This document shows positions 53,750-63,222 of a stretch of 64,000 nt of DNA, one piece after another. The stretch lies in the NCBI GenBank assembly GCA_029224965.1, contig JAQXVO010000023.1, forward strand, positions 1 to 64,000. The letters are read 5' to 3'. The position numbers were made by a program, and so were the translations under genes. This DNA comes from Lachnospiraceae bacterium. GTDB taxonomy: Bacteria > Bacillota > Clostridia > Lachnospirales > Lachnospiraceae. The first letter of the stretch is position 1; the number at the start of each line of letters is the position of its first letter. Below the pieces are notes generated by a model, which saw only the letters and a list, made by a program, of their open reading frames with translations, was not told the origin of the DNA and did no database searches.

Positions 53750-54732
53750 TTCTCTGCCCCCTTTGCCTTCAGCTCGGCCTTATAGGCACGTCTCATTTCC
53801 TTTTCCATCTTCTTTTTCTGCTTTTCCATAGCTGCCTCATCACGGTCTCTTAAGAGCCAGAAGAGAACGACAGATGCCAGAACGATGATGACAAACATAA
53901 TCATCGAAGCTGCTGCAGCCCGGTTATACATATAGGCACCGGAGAAAGCCTGGTTGTAAATAAATACACCGGTCGTAAGCGTTGCATTGTCCGGTCCGCC
54001 CATCAGAAAGAGCTTTGGAATATCGAACATATTCAGTCCGCCGATCAGGCTGGTAACCAGTGTATAGAGAAGAATGGTCTTGATATTGGGCAAAGTAATC
54101 ATCCAGAAGGTCTGCCAGCCATTGGCTCCGTCGACTTCTGCTGCCTCGAAGATCTCCGGATTGATACCCAGAACGCCGGAAATCAGGATAATCATGGTAT
54201 AGCCGTACCACATCCAGGTCTGTATAAAGATGACAATGCCCTGGGCTACATTCTTGCTTACCAGGAAATTGTGGGGTTTGGCGAAAATGCCGATCCGGGT
54301 CAGGATATCATTGACCGGGCCCATGGGATAGCCAAACAGAGCATTGAACAGAATGGCAATGGTTGCTGCCGTAATAATATTGGGCATATAGAAGAGGACC
54401 TTGAATACGCCCTCCCCGGGGACCTTGAACCTGCGGTCGGTAAACCAGGATGCCAGAAGAAGCGCCAGGGTCAGCTGGGGAATAAAGTTCAGCACCCACA
54501 TCTTGATGGTGTTTTTGAAGGCCGTCTGAAATGTAGGGCTGGCCAGAATCGTCTTGAAATTAAGAAAAGGATCCTTCAGAAAGTGGATCTCAGTGGTTCC
54601 GATTCCCTTCAGATCCGTAAATCCGATGACCGCTGTATAAAGGGTCGGATATAAGGAAAAGATTAAGAATGCTATGGTAAAGGGAATGCAGAAGATATAT
54701 CCATATTTTGCATAGCGGTTATGGTGTGTCAT
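53746..54732 (-). CDS. Sugar ABC transporter permease (MalF/UgpA type)
   Basis: The 328-aa protein has six or seven membrane helices and an EAA motif (EAAEVDGANGWQTFWMITLPNIK). The C-terminus carries an extra basic coiled-coil tail (EKQKKKMEKEMRRAYKAELKAK). It pairs with the MalG-type subunit, which it overlaps. GGGAGG precedes the ATG. A hairpin separates it from the binding-protein gene, typical where the receptor must be made in excess. Confidence 0.93.
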   Translation of the reverse strand: MTHHNRYAKYGYIFCIPFTIAFLIFSLYPTLYTAVIGFTDLKGIGTTEIHFLKDPFLNFKTILASPTFQTAFKNTIKMWVLNFIPQLTLALLLASWFTDRRFKVPGEGVFKVLFYMPNIITAATIAILFNALFGYPMGPVNDILTRIGIFAKPHNFLVSKNVAQGIVIFIQTWMWYGYTMIILISGVLGINPEIFEAAEVDGANGWQTFWMITLPNIKTILLYTLVTSLIGGLNMFDIPKLFLMGGPDNATLTTGVFIYNQAFSGAYMYNRAAAASMIMFVIIVLASVVLFWLLRDRDEAAMEKQKKKMEKEMRRAYKAELKAKGAEK

Positions 54733-54764
54733 GTTTTACCTCCCCTTGAAATCTTTAGAGGGCT

Positions 54765-54789
54765 GCAGGGCAGCCAAGAGCTGCCCTGC
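54765..54789 (-). promoter_or_regulatory. Perfect intercistronic hairpin between binding protein and permease genes
   Basis: GCAGGGCAGC and GCTGCCCTGC pair perfectly around a five-base loop, about 34 nt past the binding-protein stop and without a following T run. It probably protects the upstream message from decay so the receptor outnumbers the permeases. Confidence 0.75.
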
Positions 54790-54822
54790 AAAGTATGAAA
54801 AAGAAAGGGTGTAAAGTTATCT

Positions 54823-56253
54823 TTATTTTGCAGACTCAATACCCAGGTTGTCATTTACGGTCTGCTTGAAGTCCTTGATGGCCTGATCCCTGCTCTTCTG
54901 TCCGGAAGCATAGGCACGAACCTGATCTCTCCAGATCTGATTGATGGACTCATCATACTGGGTCAGATTCTTACCATTTGCATACTTGTTGGCCGGTACG
55001 AAGTAGTCGAACATGTTCTCTCCGCCAAGGAAGTCCATGGATCCGTCAGACTTGGTCATAACGGTTCCGGATGCAACGGCATCCTTGGTTCCGCCTGCGC
55101 CGTTCAGAGTTCCGTTTGCCCACTTGTACTGAAGAGAATTCTCATCGGTCTGAAGAGTGATCCAGTCGATGATATCCTTGACAGCATCCTTCTTGGCCTT
55201 GTCCATTTCCTTGTTGGCCAGGATCCATGTGCCGCCCCAGAAGAAGCCGACCGGAGAATCGCAGACAGCCCAGTCACCATAGGTGCCTTCGCCGACCTTG
55301 TCACCGCCGCAGTTCTTTGCGATCGTATAGTTGATGAGCCATGCCGGTCCGAAGAAACCGAATACAGGCTTGGGACCTGTGCCCTTCATATCTGCGAACC
55401 ATGCATCCTGCCAGTCCTGGGTTACATTGGACCAGCCCTTATCGGTCAGGTTCTTCGAGATATCCAGGAATGCCTCTCTCTTGGGATCGATCTGCAGCTT
55501 GCCGTCCTTGGTCAGCCAGCCCTCTTCAGAGCTGTTCTCAACGGCGTGCCAGATATCACCGTCGCCGGAAACAATGGCATCGCCCTTGGCTGCCAGCTTG
55601 TCTGCCGCATCCCAGAACTTGTCGAAGCTTCCGCTACCGCCGCCGATGATCTGGGAAATCTGTGCAGGGTCATCTGTTCCGAAGACATCCTTTGCGATGG
55701 ATCTCCGATAGATGAAGCAGCCGCCGGTTGCCTGATATCCCAGAGCATCCAGTTTGCCATCCGTATTGGTTCCAATATCTATGGTGTACTGAGCAATATC
55801 GGCATCTTTTGTTTCCTTGTCCACATCAATGCCCAGGTCTTCATAAGGCATTGCATATTTTTCCATATCTCCCTGTGTATACTTCAAAACAAAGGCAGCT
55901 TCTGCACAGTAGATATCCGGGCTTTCTTTTCCTCCTGCCTTCAGAGCCGAATCCAGTGCCGGCTGATAGGCACCGTCGGTTGTGGCAATAATGGTTGAAT
56001 TAACTTTATAAGGGAAATCCGGATGATCGCCGATATATTTCTTGACCATGCCGGGAACTTCATCTGTGAAAGCCCAGAGATTTAAGGTTCCCTTCTTGCC
56101 GCCGTTCTTCGGTGTAATGGTCTGACTGGTCTTCTGATCGTCCTTCTTACTGCCTGAATCCTTAGCACTGCCTCCGGATGAGCCCCCGCAGCCGACAAAC
56201 ATCGAACAGGTCATCGCCGCTGTCAAAAGCAGCGCAAGTATTTTTCTTTTCAT
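54823..56253 (-). CDS. Sugar ABC transporter substrate-binding lipoprotein
   Basis: The 476-aa protein has a lipoprotein signal (LLLTAAMTCSMFVGCGG, lipidated Cys near residue 22), a Ser/Gly/Lys-rich linker, then a CUT1 extracellular solute-binding fold (GTLNLWAFTDEVPGMVKKY; FGFFGPAWLINYTI). It captures oligosaccharides outside the cell. The neighbouring GH120 gene suggests xylo-oligosaccharides. AGGAGG precedes the ATG. It is the first gene of the transporter operon. Confidence 0.92.
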   Translation of the reverse strand: MKRKILALLLTAAMTCSMFVGCGGSSGGSAKDSGSKKDDQKTSQTITPKNGGKKGTLNLWAFTDEVPGMVKKYIGDHPDFPYKVNSTIIATTDGAYQPALDSALKAGGKESPDIYCAEAAFVLKYTQGDMEKYAMPYEDLGIDVDKETKDADIAQYTIDIGTNTDGKLDALGYQATGGCFIYRRSIAKDVFGTDDPAQISQIIGGGSGSFDKFWDAADKLAAKGDAIVSGDGDIWHAVENSSEEGWLTKDGKLQIDPKREAFLDISKNLTDKGWSNVTQDWQDAWFADMKGTGPKPVFGFFGPAWLINYTIAKNCGGDKVGEGTYGDWAVCDSPVGFFWGGTWILANKEMDKAKKDAVKDIIDWITLQTDENSLQYKWANGTLNGAGGTKDAVASGTVMTKSDGSMDFLGGENMFDYFVPANKYANGKNLTQYDESINQIWRDQVRAYASGQKSRDQAIKDFKQTVNDNLGIESAK

Positions 56254-56495
56254 TTGTTTCCTCCTTTTTGAACACTCCCAAATTCCCTTTCGGAGTTTCC
56301 ATATCCATACAATAACTTTCGAAAACCAGGCCTGATTCTCTCTTATTGCCTCGATATAGTCGTTATAGCATCCGACCCGTCTCTGCGTTTGACGATACTT
56401 GCGGTCAATTTAGCAAATCTTTCCATTTTGACCAATAAAGTGCCAAACTCACTTCTAATTTTGTATAATATAGACAAATGAAAGCGAGATTTATT
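56254..56495. promoter_or_regulatory. Divergent regulatory region of the ABC operon and DUF624 gene
   Basis: A minus-strand TATAAC near 56356 could be the -10 of the ABC operon, without a good -35. GGTCAA (56402) and TTGACC (56427) form an inverted repeat in the middle, a candidate AraC site. A plus-strand TATAAT lies at 56463 ahead of the DUF624 gene. Confidence 0.4.
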
Positions 56496-57179
56496 ATGAA
56501 AAAGTACTTTAATCCGGACAATCCCATCCAGCGTGCCCTGGGCAGACTCCTGGATCTCATCTGTCTGAATGCTGTTTTTCTTCTGACCTGTCTCCCCATC
56601 ATTACGATCGGGGCAGCACTGACTGCCCTCTACAGTCAGACCTTAAAGATGGTAAGAAAAGAGGATACCTATCCGGTCCGAAGCTATTTCCGGGAATTTA
56701 AGGAAGACTTCTCCCGGTCCACCCTTCTCTGGCTGCCGGGCCTGGGCCTGCTTCTCTTCTTAAGTGCAGATCTCTATCTGATCTACCGGGTTCTGGATTC
56801 ATCCTGGCGGATTCTCCAGTATCCCATCTGGCTTATGATCTTTGCCGTGACCGCCATCCTTCTCTATGCCTTTCCCCTGACCGCCCGCTATCGGGAAAGC
56901 TATGGACAGACCATTCGAAATGCCCTCCGCCTGGCCTTCGGCAATCTCTTCCTCTCGATCTTCTTTGTGATCGTCCTCTTCCTGCCCCTGGATCTGGCCT
57001 TTCATAACGGAGTCGCAGCTGTATTCTTCTTCAGCCTTCTCCTCTTCTGCGGAGCTGCGGCCATTGCCTATTTCTTCTCCATATTTCTCAATCAGGTATT
57101 CGAGAAGGCCTCCCGGCCGGCGGATTCTCCTGCCAAAGCAGACAAGCGTAAATCGAAGAGCCTTAAGGAAAGTCACTGA
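56496..57179 (+). CDS. DUF624 (YesL-type) membrane protein
   Basis: The ATG at 56496 (MKKYFNPDNPIQRALGRLLD) matches the usual DUF624 start; the track start at 56478 has no ribosome binding site. The 227-aa protein has four or five membrane helices (VFLLTCLPIITIGAALTALYS). Such proteins accompany CUT1 oligosaccharide importers in Firmicutes, and this one is divergent from the binding-protein gene. Function is not known. The C-terminus is basic. AAATATAGACC is 14 nt past the stop. Confidence 0.85.
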   Translation: MKKYFNPDNPIQRALGRLLDLICLNAVFLLTCLPIITIGAALTALYSQTLKMVRKEDTYPVRSYFREFKEDFSRSTLLWLPGLGLLLFLSADLYLIYRVLDSSWRILQYPIWLMIFAVTAILLYAFPLTARYRESYGQTIRNALRLAFGNLFLSIFFVIVLFLPLDLAFHNGVAAVFFFSLLLFCGAAAIAYFFSIFLNQVFEKASRPADSPAKADKRKSKSLKESH

Positions 57180-57275
57180 AAGAACGGATTGCAAAATATA
57201 GACCAGCCTGGCTGAAGGCCGATCCAGAACAGCTGCACAGAAACCAAAGAACCTGTTCATTTATGCGTAAAAAAG

Positions 57276-57316
57276 GACCGCTCCCTCCATGTAAATAAAT
57301 CATGGAGAGAACGGTC
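57276..57316 (-). terminator. Terminator of the EF-G-like gene
   Basis: GACCG with CCTCCATG on one side and CATGGAG with CGGTC on the other form an interrupted stem; a T run follows on the minus strand. DUF624 converges on it from the left. Confidence 0.7.
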
Positions 57317-57334
57317 TTCTCTTATTCTGCTATT

Positions 57335-59413
57335 TCACACCTTCTTTTTGGCACTCTCTGCATGAGCTGCAACTTCCTTGCTCTGGATGTCCGCCGGAGT
57401 CTTCTCATAACGGACGAAATGATATTCATAGAGCCCGCGGCCGCCGGTCATGGAACGAAGTGCTGTGCAGTAGCCATAGAGCTCCATTTCCGGAACCTCG
57501 GCCTCAATGACCTGCTTTCCGTTCTGCGGAGTCATGCCAAGGACTCTGCCCCGGCGCTTGTTCAGATCGCCCATGATATCTCCTGTATAGGCATCTGGCA
57601 CGGTGACTTTCAAATCCACAATCGGTTCGAGCAGAACAGGCGAAGCTTCCAGGAAGCCCTTCTTAAAGGCCATCTGGGCTGCCGTCATGAATGCCATCTC
57701 AGACGAATCGACCGGATGATAGGAGCCGTCATAAAGCGTTGCCTTGACACCGACAACAGGATATCCGGCCAGAGGACCTGCCTTGCAGCAAGCTGCGATT
57801 CCTTTTTCAACAGCCGGGAAAAAGTTTTTGGGTACAGCACCGCCGACAACCTCTTCTGTAAATACATAAGGATCATTGGTTCCAGAGGGGCCGAAGCGCA
57901 TCTTGACATGTCCGTACTGGCCATGTCCGCCGTTCTGTTTCTTATACTTGGCCTCAACATCTGCGGTCTTCTGGATGGTCTCACGGAAGGCAACCCGCGG
58001 CCGGTCCACCTCAATCGGAGCCTTGTAGTCATGCTCCAGCCGGGACTGAATGGTTTCCAGATGGAGGTCACCCATACCGAAAATCAGAGACTGCTGATTC
58101 TCGGCATCATTGACCGCCTTGAAGGTCGGATCCTCTGCCATAAGCTTGGCCATAGACTGGGCAATCTTATCGACATCACTCTTATGGACGGCCTTCCAGC
58201 GGAGGCTGGTGTAGGGAACCGGCATATCGATCTTGGCATACATGATCGGAGTCGACCTGGTCGACAGAGTATCCGAAGTGGCCAGATCCGGAATCTTGGC
58301 CAGGGCACCCAGATCACCGGCATGGATCTCAGGAACCTCGACGGCCTTATTCCCAGTTAAAATATAGAGCTTCCCGATCTTGAATTCCTTATCGGTCCGG
58401 CTGTCGTACATCAGATCATCGGTCTTGATAACGCCGGACCTTACTTTAATCAGGCTGTAGCGGCCTAAGAACGGATCCACAATGGTTTTAAAGACAAAAG
58501 CCGTCTTCGGCTTTAAAATGTCGAAATCTGCTTCGAAAATCTCGTTGGTCCGGATATTGATGCCGGACATCTTACGGTTGTCAGCCGACGGCATATATTT
58601 CACAATATCATCGAGAAGGGTATAGACACCGCGGGCCAGAAGACCGGAACCGCTGCCGACCGGAACAATGGAACCGTCCTGAATGGTCAGACGGACTGCT
58701 GCACGGATCTCCTGCTCGGAGAAGGTATCGCCGTCCAGATAGCGGTCGAGGAACTCCTCGGATGTCTCTGCGACAGCCTCCATCAGATTGGAATGATACT
58801 GACCCAGATAATCCTCGGAATAATCCGGCATATCGGTCTCAACCGCGTCATGCTTGTCATAGCGGAAGGCCTTCTGCTGAATGACATTGATATAGCCGGT
58901 CAGCTGGCCGTTCTCACGAAGAGGCATGTTAAAGGGTGCGATCTTCTTTCCGAACATGGTGGTCAGATCCTCGATGACCTGACGGTAGGAAACCTTATCG
59001 TCATCCATGTCGGTTACGAAAAAGATCCTGGGCAGATGATACTTCTCACAGAGATCCCAGGCCCGCTCGGTTCCGGCTTCAATGCCGGCCTTGCCGGATA
59101 CGACGATGATGGCGCCGTCGGCCACACTCACGGCCTCTTCCACTTCTCCGGCAAATCCGAAAAAGCCCGGCGTATCGAGGATATTGATCTTATAGTCCTC
59201 CCATTCCAGAGGAATGACCGATGTCGAAATGGAAATCTTTCTCCGGATCTCCTCCTTGGTGTAATCCGAAAGGGTATTTCCGTCTTCGACCTTGCCCTGC
59301 CTGGGCACCAGACCTGCCAGATAGGCCATGGCCTCTGTCAGAGTCGTCTTGCCTGCTCCCCCATGTCCGAGAATTACCACGTTACGAATCTTGTCAGTTG
59401 TGTAAACCTTCAT
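57335..59413 (-). CDS. Elongation factor G-like GTPase (paralogue)
   Basis: Of two adjacent ATGs, 59413 has the better spacing from GGGGGG, giving 692 aa (MKVYTTDKIRNVV). Domain order follows EF-G: GTPase, domain II, III (SLIFGMGDLHLETI), IV (YKKQNGGHGQYGHVKMRF) and V (MGDLNKRRGRVLGM). The GTPase motifs deviate: GHGGAGKT for the P-loop, DTPGFFGF where EF-G has DTPGHVDF so the catalytic His is missing, and TDMD in place of NKMD. It is therefore an EF-G paralogue, not the main translocase, perhaps for recycling or stress. It has its own promoter overlapped by a palindrome. Confidence 0.88.
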   Translation of the reverse strand: MKVYTTDKIRNVVILGHGGAGKTTLTEAMAYLAGLVPRQGKVEDGNTLSDYTKEEIRRKISISTSVIPLEWEDYKINILDTPGFFGFAGEVEEAVSVADGAIIVVSGKAGIEAGTERAWDLCEKYHLPRIFFVTDMDDDKVSYRQVIEDLTTMFGKKIAPFNMPLRENGQLTGYINVIQQKAFRYDKHDAVETDMPDYSEDYLGQYHSNLMEAVAETSEEFLDRYLDGDTFSEQEIRAAVRLTIQDGSIVPVGSGSGLLARGVYTLLDDIVKYMPSADNRKMSGINIRTNEIFEADFDILKPKTAFVFKTIVDPFLGRYSLIKVRSGVIKTDDLMYDSRTDKEFKIGKLYILTGNKAVEVPEIHAGDLGALAKIPDLATSDTLSTRSTPIMYAKIDMPVPYTSLRWKAVHKSDVDKIAQSMAKLMAEDPTFKAVNDAENQQSLIFGMGDLHLETIQSRLEHDYKAPIEVDRPRVAFRETIQKTADVEAKYKKQNGGHGQYGHVKMRFGPSGTNDPYVFTEEVVGGAVPKNFFPAVEKGIAACCKAGPLAGYPVVGVKATLYDGSYHPVDSSEMAFMTAAQMAFKKGFLEASPVLLEPIVDLKVTVPDAYTGDIMGDLNKRRGRVLGMTPQNGKQVIEAEVPEMELYGYCTALRSMTGGRGLYEYHFVRYEKTPADIQSKEVAAHAESAKKKV

Positions 59414-59459
59414 AGGCATTCCCCCCGATCCGATTGCAATATATTTTGCTATCACCACC

Positions 59460-59506
59460 ATTTTATACAAAAAAATTACACAATACAATTACGTATTGTG
59501 TAATTT
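59460..59506 (-). promoter_or_regulatory. Promoter of the EF-G paralogue with a 14-bp palindromic operator
   Basis: AAATTACACAATAC and GTATTGTGTAATTT (59473-59506) are perfect arms around six bases. On the minus strand the palindrome covers the -35 TTGTAT (59488-59483), with TAAAAT (59465-59460) 17 nt on. A repressor site is likely. It could also act as a weak AT-rich terminator for the upstream gene, since Ts follow. Confidence 0.65.
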
Positions 59507-59567
59507 CACTAATTTCTTATGGAATTATGAGATAGCTTAGAAAAATTGTCTGATCATTTGTTCAAGC

Positions 59568-60218
59568 CTACAGTTCTCCATCCGGCAGCGCCCTTGGGAG
59601 ATTCCAGCGGAAATGGGCTGCCAGATAGCGGATCAGGAGAACCACGACGAATCCGGCGATGATGGACTTGGGCCAGCCGATCCAGGCCGGCAGGACCGCC
59701 GTCACAACCGCACCGGCCACCGAGGCCAGGGCATAGACATGGCGGACGAAAATGTAGGGCTTCTGTGCGGCAAAGAGATCGCGGAGGATTCCGCCGCCGA
59801 CACCGGTGATGACACCGAGAAAGATCATGAGAAAGGCATTGGTCTTCGTCACGGTCCGGCCGGCATAAACCCCGTCCACGGTAAAGGCCGCCAGACCCAG
59901 GGAATCGGTGATCAGAAGAAGCTTCTCATAGACCCGGATCAGGCCCAGAAGCCGGTCGCCCTTTCGGACATAGCGGATGACGAAGAAGACGACCAGAGCG
60001 GTCAGAAAGGACAGAATAATATAGACCGGGTTCTGGAAAACTGCCGGCGGGATATTTCCTATGGTCAGGTCGCGGATAAAACCGCCGCCCGTCGCCGTCG
60101 CCAGAGCCAGAATCATGATTCCGAAGATATCCATGTCCTTTTTTACAGCCAGCATGGCGCCGGAAATGGCGAAGGCGATCGTCCCGATCAGGTCCATAAT
60201 ATAAATAAATTCCGGCAT
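59568..60218 (-). CDS. TRIC/UPF0126-family membrane protein
   Basis: The 216-aa protein has seven hydrophobic helices in two similar halves, each with a Gly-rich kinked motif (TATGGGFIRDLTIG and TGVGGGILRDLFAAQ). This matches the bacterial UPF0126 group, related to trimeric intracellular cation channels. A channel or small-molecule transport role in the cell membrane is inferred. AAAGGAAAG precedes the ATG. It follows the alanine symporter by about 100 nt on the same strand and may be co-transcribed. Confidence 0.9.
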   Translation of the reverse strand: MPEFIYIMDLIGTIAFAISGAMLAVKKDMDIFGIMILALATATGGGFIRDLTIGNIPPAVFQNPVYIILSFLTALVVFFVIRYVRKGDRLLGLIRVYEKLLLITDSLGLAAFTVDGVYAGRTVTKTNAFLMIFLGVITGVGGGILRDLFAAQKPYIFVRHVYALASVAGAVVTAVLPAWIGWPKSIIAGFVVVLLIRYLAAHFRWNLPRALPDGEL

Positions 60219-60319
60219 GTCTTTCCTTTAACTCCCTCTTCCAGTAAATCCCCTGATATCTTTTTCCAGAACGATCTGGTTTTATTTCCAGTATCTCGAT
60301 GGATTCGCTTCCATGCAAT

Positions 60320-61729
60320 CTACTTCCAGTACTCCAGCGTATCCGGGTCCATTCCGATATCCTTGGCATGGAAGACCGGATCCTTTCCTTCCTTCTTCTG
60401 CTTTTCATAGTCCTTTGTCGCCTTGAAGGCAGCTCCGCCGAGACGGACACAGCAGGGAATATTGATCAGTGCCATACCTCCCATGGTGATATCGGCCAGA
60501 GCCCAGGCGGCATCCATAGGAATCAGTGCACCTGCAAAGATAATGATGGCGCAGATGATCCGGAAAACGATGAGGAAGCGTTTACCTGGCATCTTATTGT
60601 TATGCAGGTATTTGAGGCCGTTGTCTACATAATAGAGATTTCCGATCAGTGTGGTAAAGGCGAAAAGCACCAGGGATATCGTCAGGAAGGCCGGTCCAAA
60701 GCCCTTTAAGAAACTGGACAGAGCTGCCTGCACATAAGGCGCACCGGCGGTCTTTGCATTGCGCGGAGCATTGGTTACCAGGCAGAGAAGTCCGGTTGCT
60801 GTGCAGAGGAAAAGAGTATCAATGGAAACAGAGATAACTGCTGCCAGGCCCTGCTTGACCGGATGGGTAGTATCTGCGGATGCGGCAGCATGAGGAGCCG
60901 AACCGACACCAGCCTCGTTGGAATAAAGGCCTCTCTTGATACCGTAGACCATGCAGGATCCGGTAATGCCGCTTCCAATAGCCCGGAAATTAAAGGCATC
61001 CTTGAAGATCATAGCGAACATGGACGGAATATGACGGTAATTGACAATGCAGATGAGAACTGCCACACCGATATAGATAAAGCCCATGAAAGGCACGATA
61101 ACCTCGGTCAGCCTGACGATCCGCTTGCCGCCGCCCAGAATACAGATCAGAACGATGATGGCAATAATGGCACCGACAATGGCCGGAGTGATCTTGGCAT
61201 GATAAAAGGAATAGACGGCAAAGGAAGACTGCAGGTTATAGGAGCAGAGCAGGTTGAAGCCGAATCCGTAGGTCAGGATCAGGAAGATGGTGAAGACAAC
61301 AGCCAGCTTCTTACTGTGGATGGCATCCTCGATATAATGCTCGGGACCGCCGTAGCAACCGACCCCGTCGGGTTCACGTTTCTTATAAATCTGGGCCAGA
61401 ACCGTCTCGACATAGGCAGAGGCACTGCCGAGAATGGCCAGAAGCCACATCCAGAACATGGCGCCGGTGCCGCCCAGACAGATGGCCGTGGAGACACCGA
61501 TGATATTTCCGGTGCCGACCCGGGATGCCGTGGAAACCATGAGCGCCTGGAATGAGGAAACCGCTCCGTCCTCCTTGGGCTTCTCCCAGAGAACCTTCCA
61601 GGCTTCGCCGTACATCCGCACCTGAACGCCTCTTGTCCGAATCGTGAAATAGATACCGGCTGCCGCCAGTAGAATTACCAGAACCGGAAAATACAGATAG
61701 GTATCAATTGCAGAGAGTATTTGTGTCAT
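60320..61729 (-). CDS. Sodium:alanine symporter (AGCS family)
   Basis: The track uses a GTG at 61738, but AGGTGGG favours the ATG at 61729 (469 aa). The family signature lies in GTGNIIGVSTAICLGGTGAMFWMW near residue 75, and GLYSNEAGVGSAPHAAASADT is near residue 275. About ten to eleven membrane helices are visible. It imports alanine or glycine with sodium. A minus-strand TATAAT at 61849-61854 may be its promoter; no clear -35 is seen. Confidence 0.93.
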   Translation of the reverse strand: MTQILSAIDTYLYFPVLVILLAAAGIYFTIRTRGVQVRMYGEAWKVLWEKPKEDGAVSSFQALMVSTASRVGTGNIIGVSTAICLGGTGAMFWMWLLAILGSASAYVETVLAQIYKKREPDGVGCYGGPEHYIEDAIHSKKLAVVFTIFLILTYGFGFNLLCSYNLQSSFAVYSFYHAKITPAIVGAIIAIIVLICILGGGKRIVRLTEVIVPFMGFIYIGVAVLICIVNYRHIPSMFAMIFKDAFNFRAIGSGITGSCMVYGIKRGLYSNEAGVGSAPHAAASADTTHPVKQGLAAVISVSIDTLFLCTATGLLCLVTNAPRNAKTAGAPYVQAALSSFLKGFGPAFLTISLVLFAFTTLIGNLYYVDNGLKYLHNNKMPGKRFLIVFRIICAIIIFAGALIPMDAAWALADITMGGMALINIPCCVRLGGAAFKATKDYEKQKKEGKDPVFHAKDIGMDPDTLEYWK

Positions 61730-61910
61730 CCGCCCCACCTTTCATTGCCTCGTTTGATATTGAATCAGATTTGCTGTCCTGCCGGATCTGTTTTCTTATC
61801 CGACAGATTTTCCTCTTTGAACTGAATTTTTATTAAAACATTGTTAATATTATACCAAAAGAAAGGGCCGGAAAAAGATGATCTTTATAGATTTTCGGAC
61901 TCCTCCTGCC

Positions 61911-62909
61911 TCAGAGAAAGCGTGTCATGATATAGGTCAGAAGACTGTCCGGAATCAGGCCGCAGAAGATCCGGTCTACTGTGGCAACAAGGCTGGGTGT
62001 AGACACGGCATGGCGCTTTCGTACGGCAGAAAGAGATAAGGAGACCACCTTCTTTGTAGTCGATGTAAAAAGAAGATGATGTTTTTTCCCATCTGCAGCA
62101 GTTTCGATAAATCCCGTATCTCTGACCCAGTATGGACAGATGGCTGTAACAGAAACTTTTTTCTTCAGGAGCTCTACCCGAAGACTCCTGCTGTAGCTGT
62201 AGAGAAAAGCCTTGGATGCCGCATAGGCATTGAGAAAAGGAATCGGCTGAAAACCAGCTACGGAGCAGACTTCTCCGATTCGGCCGCCGGTACTCAGATA
62301 GGGAATTACGATATTCGTGAGTTGTGCGGCAGCCCGGTCATTGAGATCGATCATCTTTCCTTCCTTGACGTAACCGACTTCTTCCGAAGAGCCGAAGGCA
62401 CCAAAGCCAGCGCAGTTTAAGAGAAGGCTGACCGTATACGAAGCTTGGGGGTTCCCTTCCAGTCTTCTCTTCAACTCTTCCAGAGATTCCTCTCGGATCA
62501 GATCCAGAGGCAGTACCTGAACGGGCAGATGAAGCTCAGAAGCCAGCTGGTCGAGACGGTCTTTTCTTCTGGCGACAAGCCAGATCTCATCCACCTGATA
62601 GGCTTTGGGATCCTGATCCACGGCTTTAGCATAGGCCATGCCCAGACCGCTGGATGCTCCGGTAATAATGGCCAGACGAATGGCCGGGGTCGAGGTTTCC
62701 TGTTCTTTTTCCTCTCCATCTCCAGTCTTATTTCCTGTCAAACTTTTCCTGAAATCCTGCTTATTTTCGGCACTTGTTTCCTTTGTCTTTCTGAGTCGAT
62801 AAATCAGTCTCTCAATCAGGCCTATGGCCAGTCCGATGATGCCTGCAATAAGAACCAGATTTCCGAAGAAGCCGGCCAGATGATTCCAGATACTCGATAT
62901 AATCTGCAT
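61911..62909 (-). CDS. Membrane-anchored short-chain dehydrogenase/reductase
   Basis: The 332-aa protein starts with a membrane helix (residues 12-36, LVLIAGIIGLAIGLIERLI) and a hydrophilic linker, then an SDR domain: cofactor motif TGASSGLGMAYA near residue 84, NCAGFGAFG, and the catalytic Tyr-x-x-x-Lys in AYAASKAF near residue 230 with the preceding Ser. It is of the classical SDR type related to the DltE/SadH group, reducing or oxidising an alcohol with NAD(P). The substrate is unknown. It is a single-gene unit. Confidence 0.87.
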   Translation of the reverse strand: MQIISSIWNHLAGFFGNLVLIAGIIGLAIGLIERLIYRLRKTKETSAENKQDFRKSLTGNKTGDGEEKEQETSTPAIRLAIITGASSGLGMAYAKAVDQDPKAYQVDEIWLVARRKDRLDQLASELHLPVQVLPLDLIREESLEELKRRLEGNPQASYTVSLLLNCAGFGAFGSSEEVGYVKEGKMIDLNDRAAAQLTNIVIPYLSTGGRIGEVCSVAGFQPIPFLNAYAASKAFLYSYSRSLRVELLKKKVSVTAICPYWVRDTGFIETAADGKKHHLLFTSTTKKVVSLSLSAVRKRHAVSTPSLVATVDRIFCGLIPDSLLTYIMTRFL

Positions 62910-63222
62910 ATTTCACACACTTTCCTTGAAATTGCATCTCTTTACTACACTGCTGTCTCAGAATGTATTTTCATCATTATATAATAATTATGACAGATCG
63001 AATGAAATATCATCCTGTACCTTCTGCTTTCTTTATAGCTGTAGAAAACATTGAATGCAATAAGACAGCAAAGTATGTTTTCTTTACACATTGCAATTTT
63101 TCAATACTGTGGTAACATATATCTAATTAAGATTTAAAATTTTGGAAGTATAAAACCTTATTCAGAATATTGACATATAAACCTTTAGAATATGAACTTT
63201 TCATAAGAAACGGAGTACGACC
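62910..63222. other. AT-rich divergent gap between SDR and DtxR genes
   Basis: The 313-nt gap has a minus-strand TATAAT near 62978 facing the SDR gene and a plus-strand TTGACA at 63171 ahead of the DtxR gene, without a good -10 for the latter. I see no gene, repeat or clear metal-box palindrome. Confidence 0.5.
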
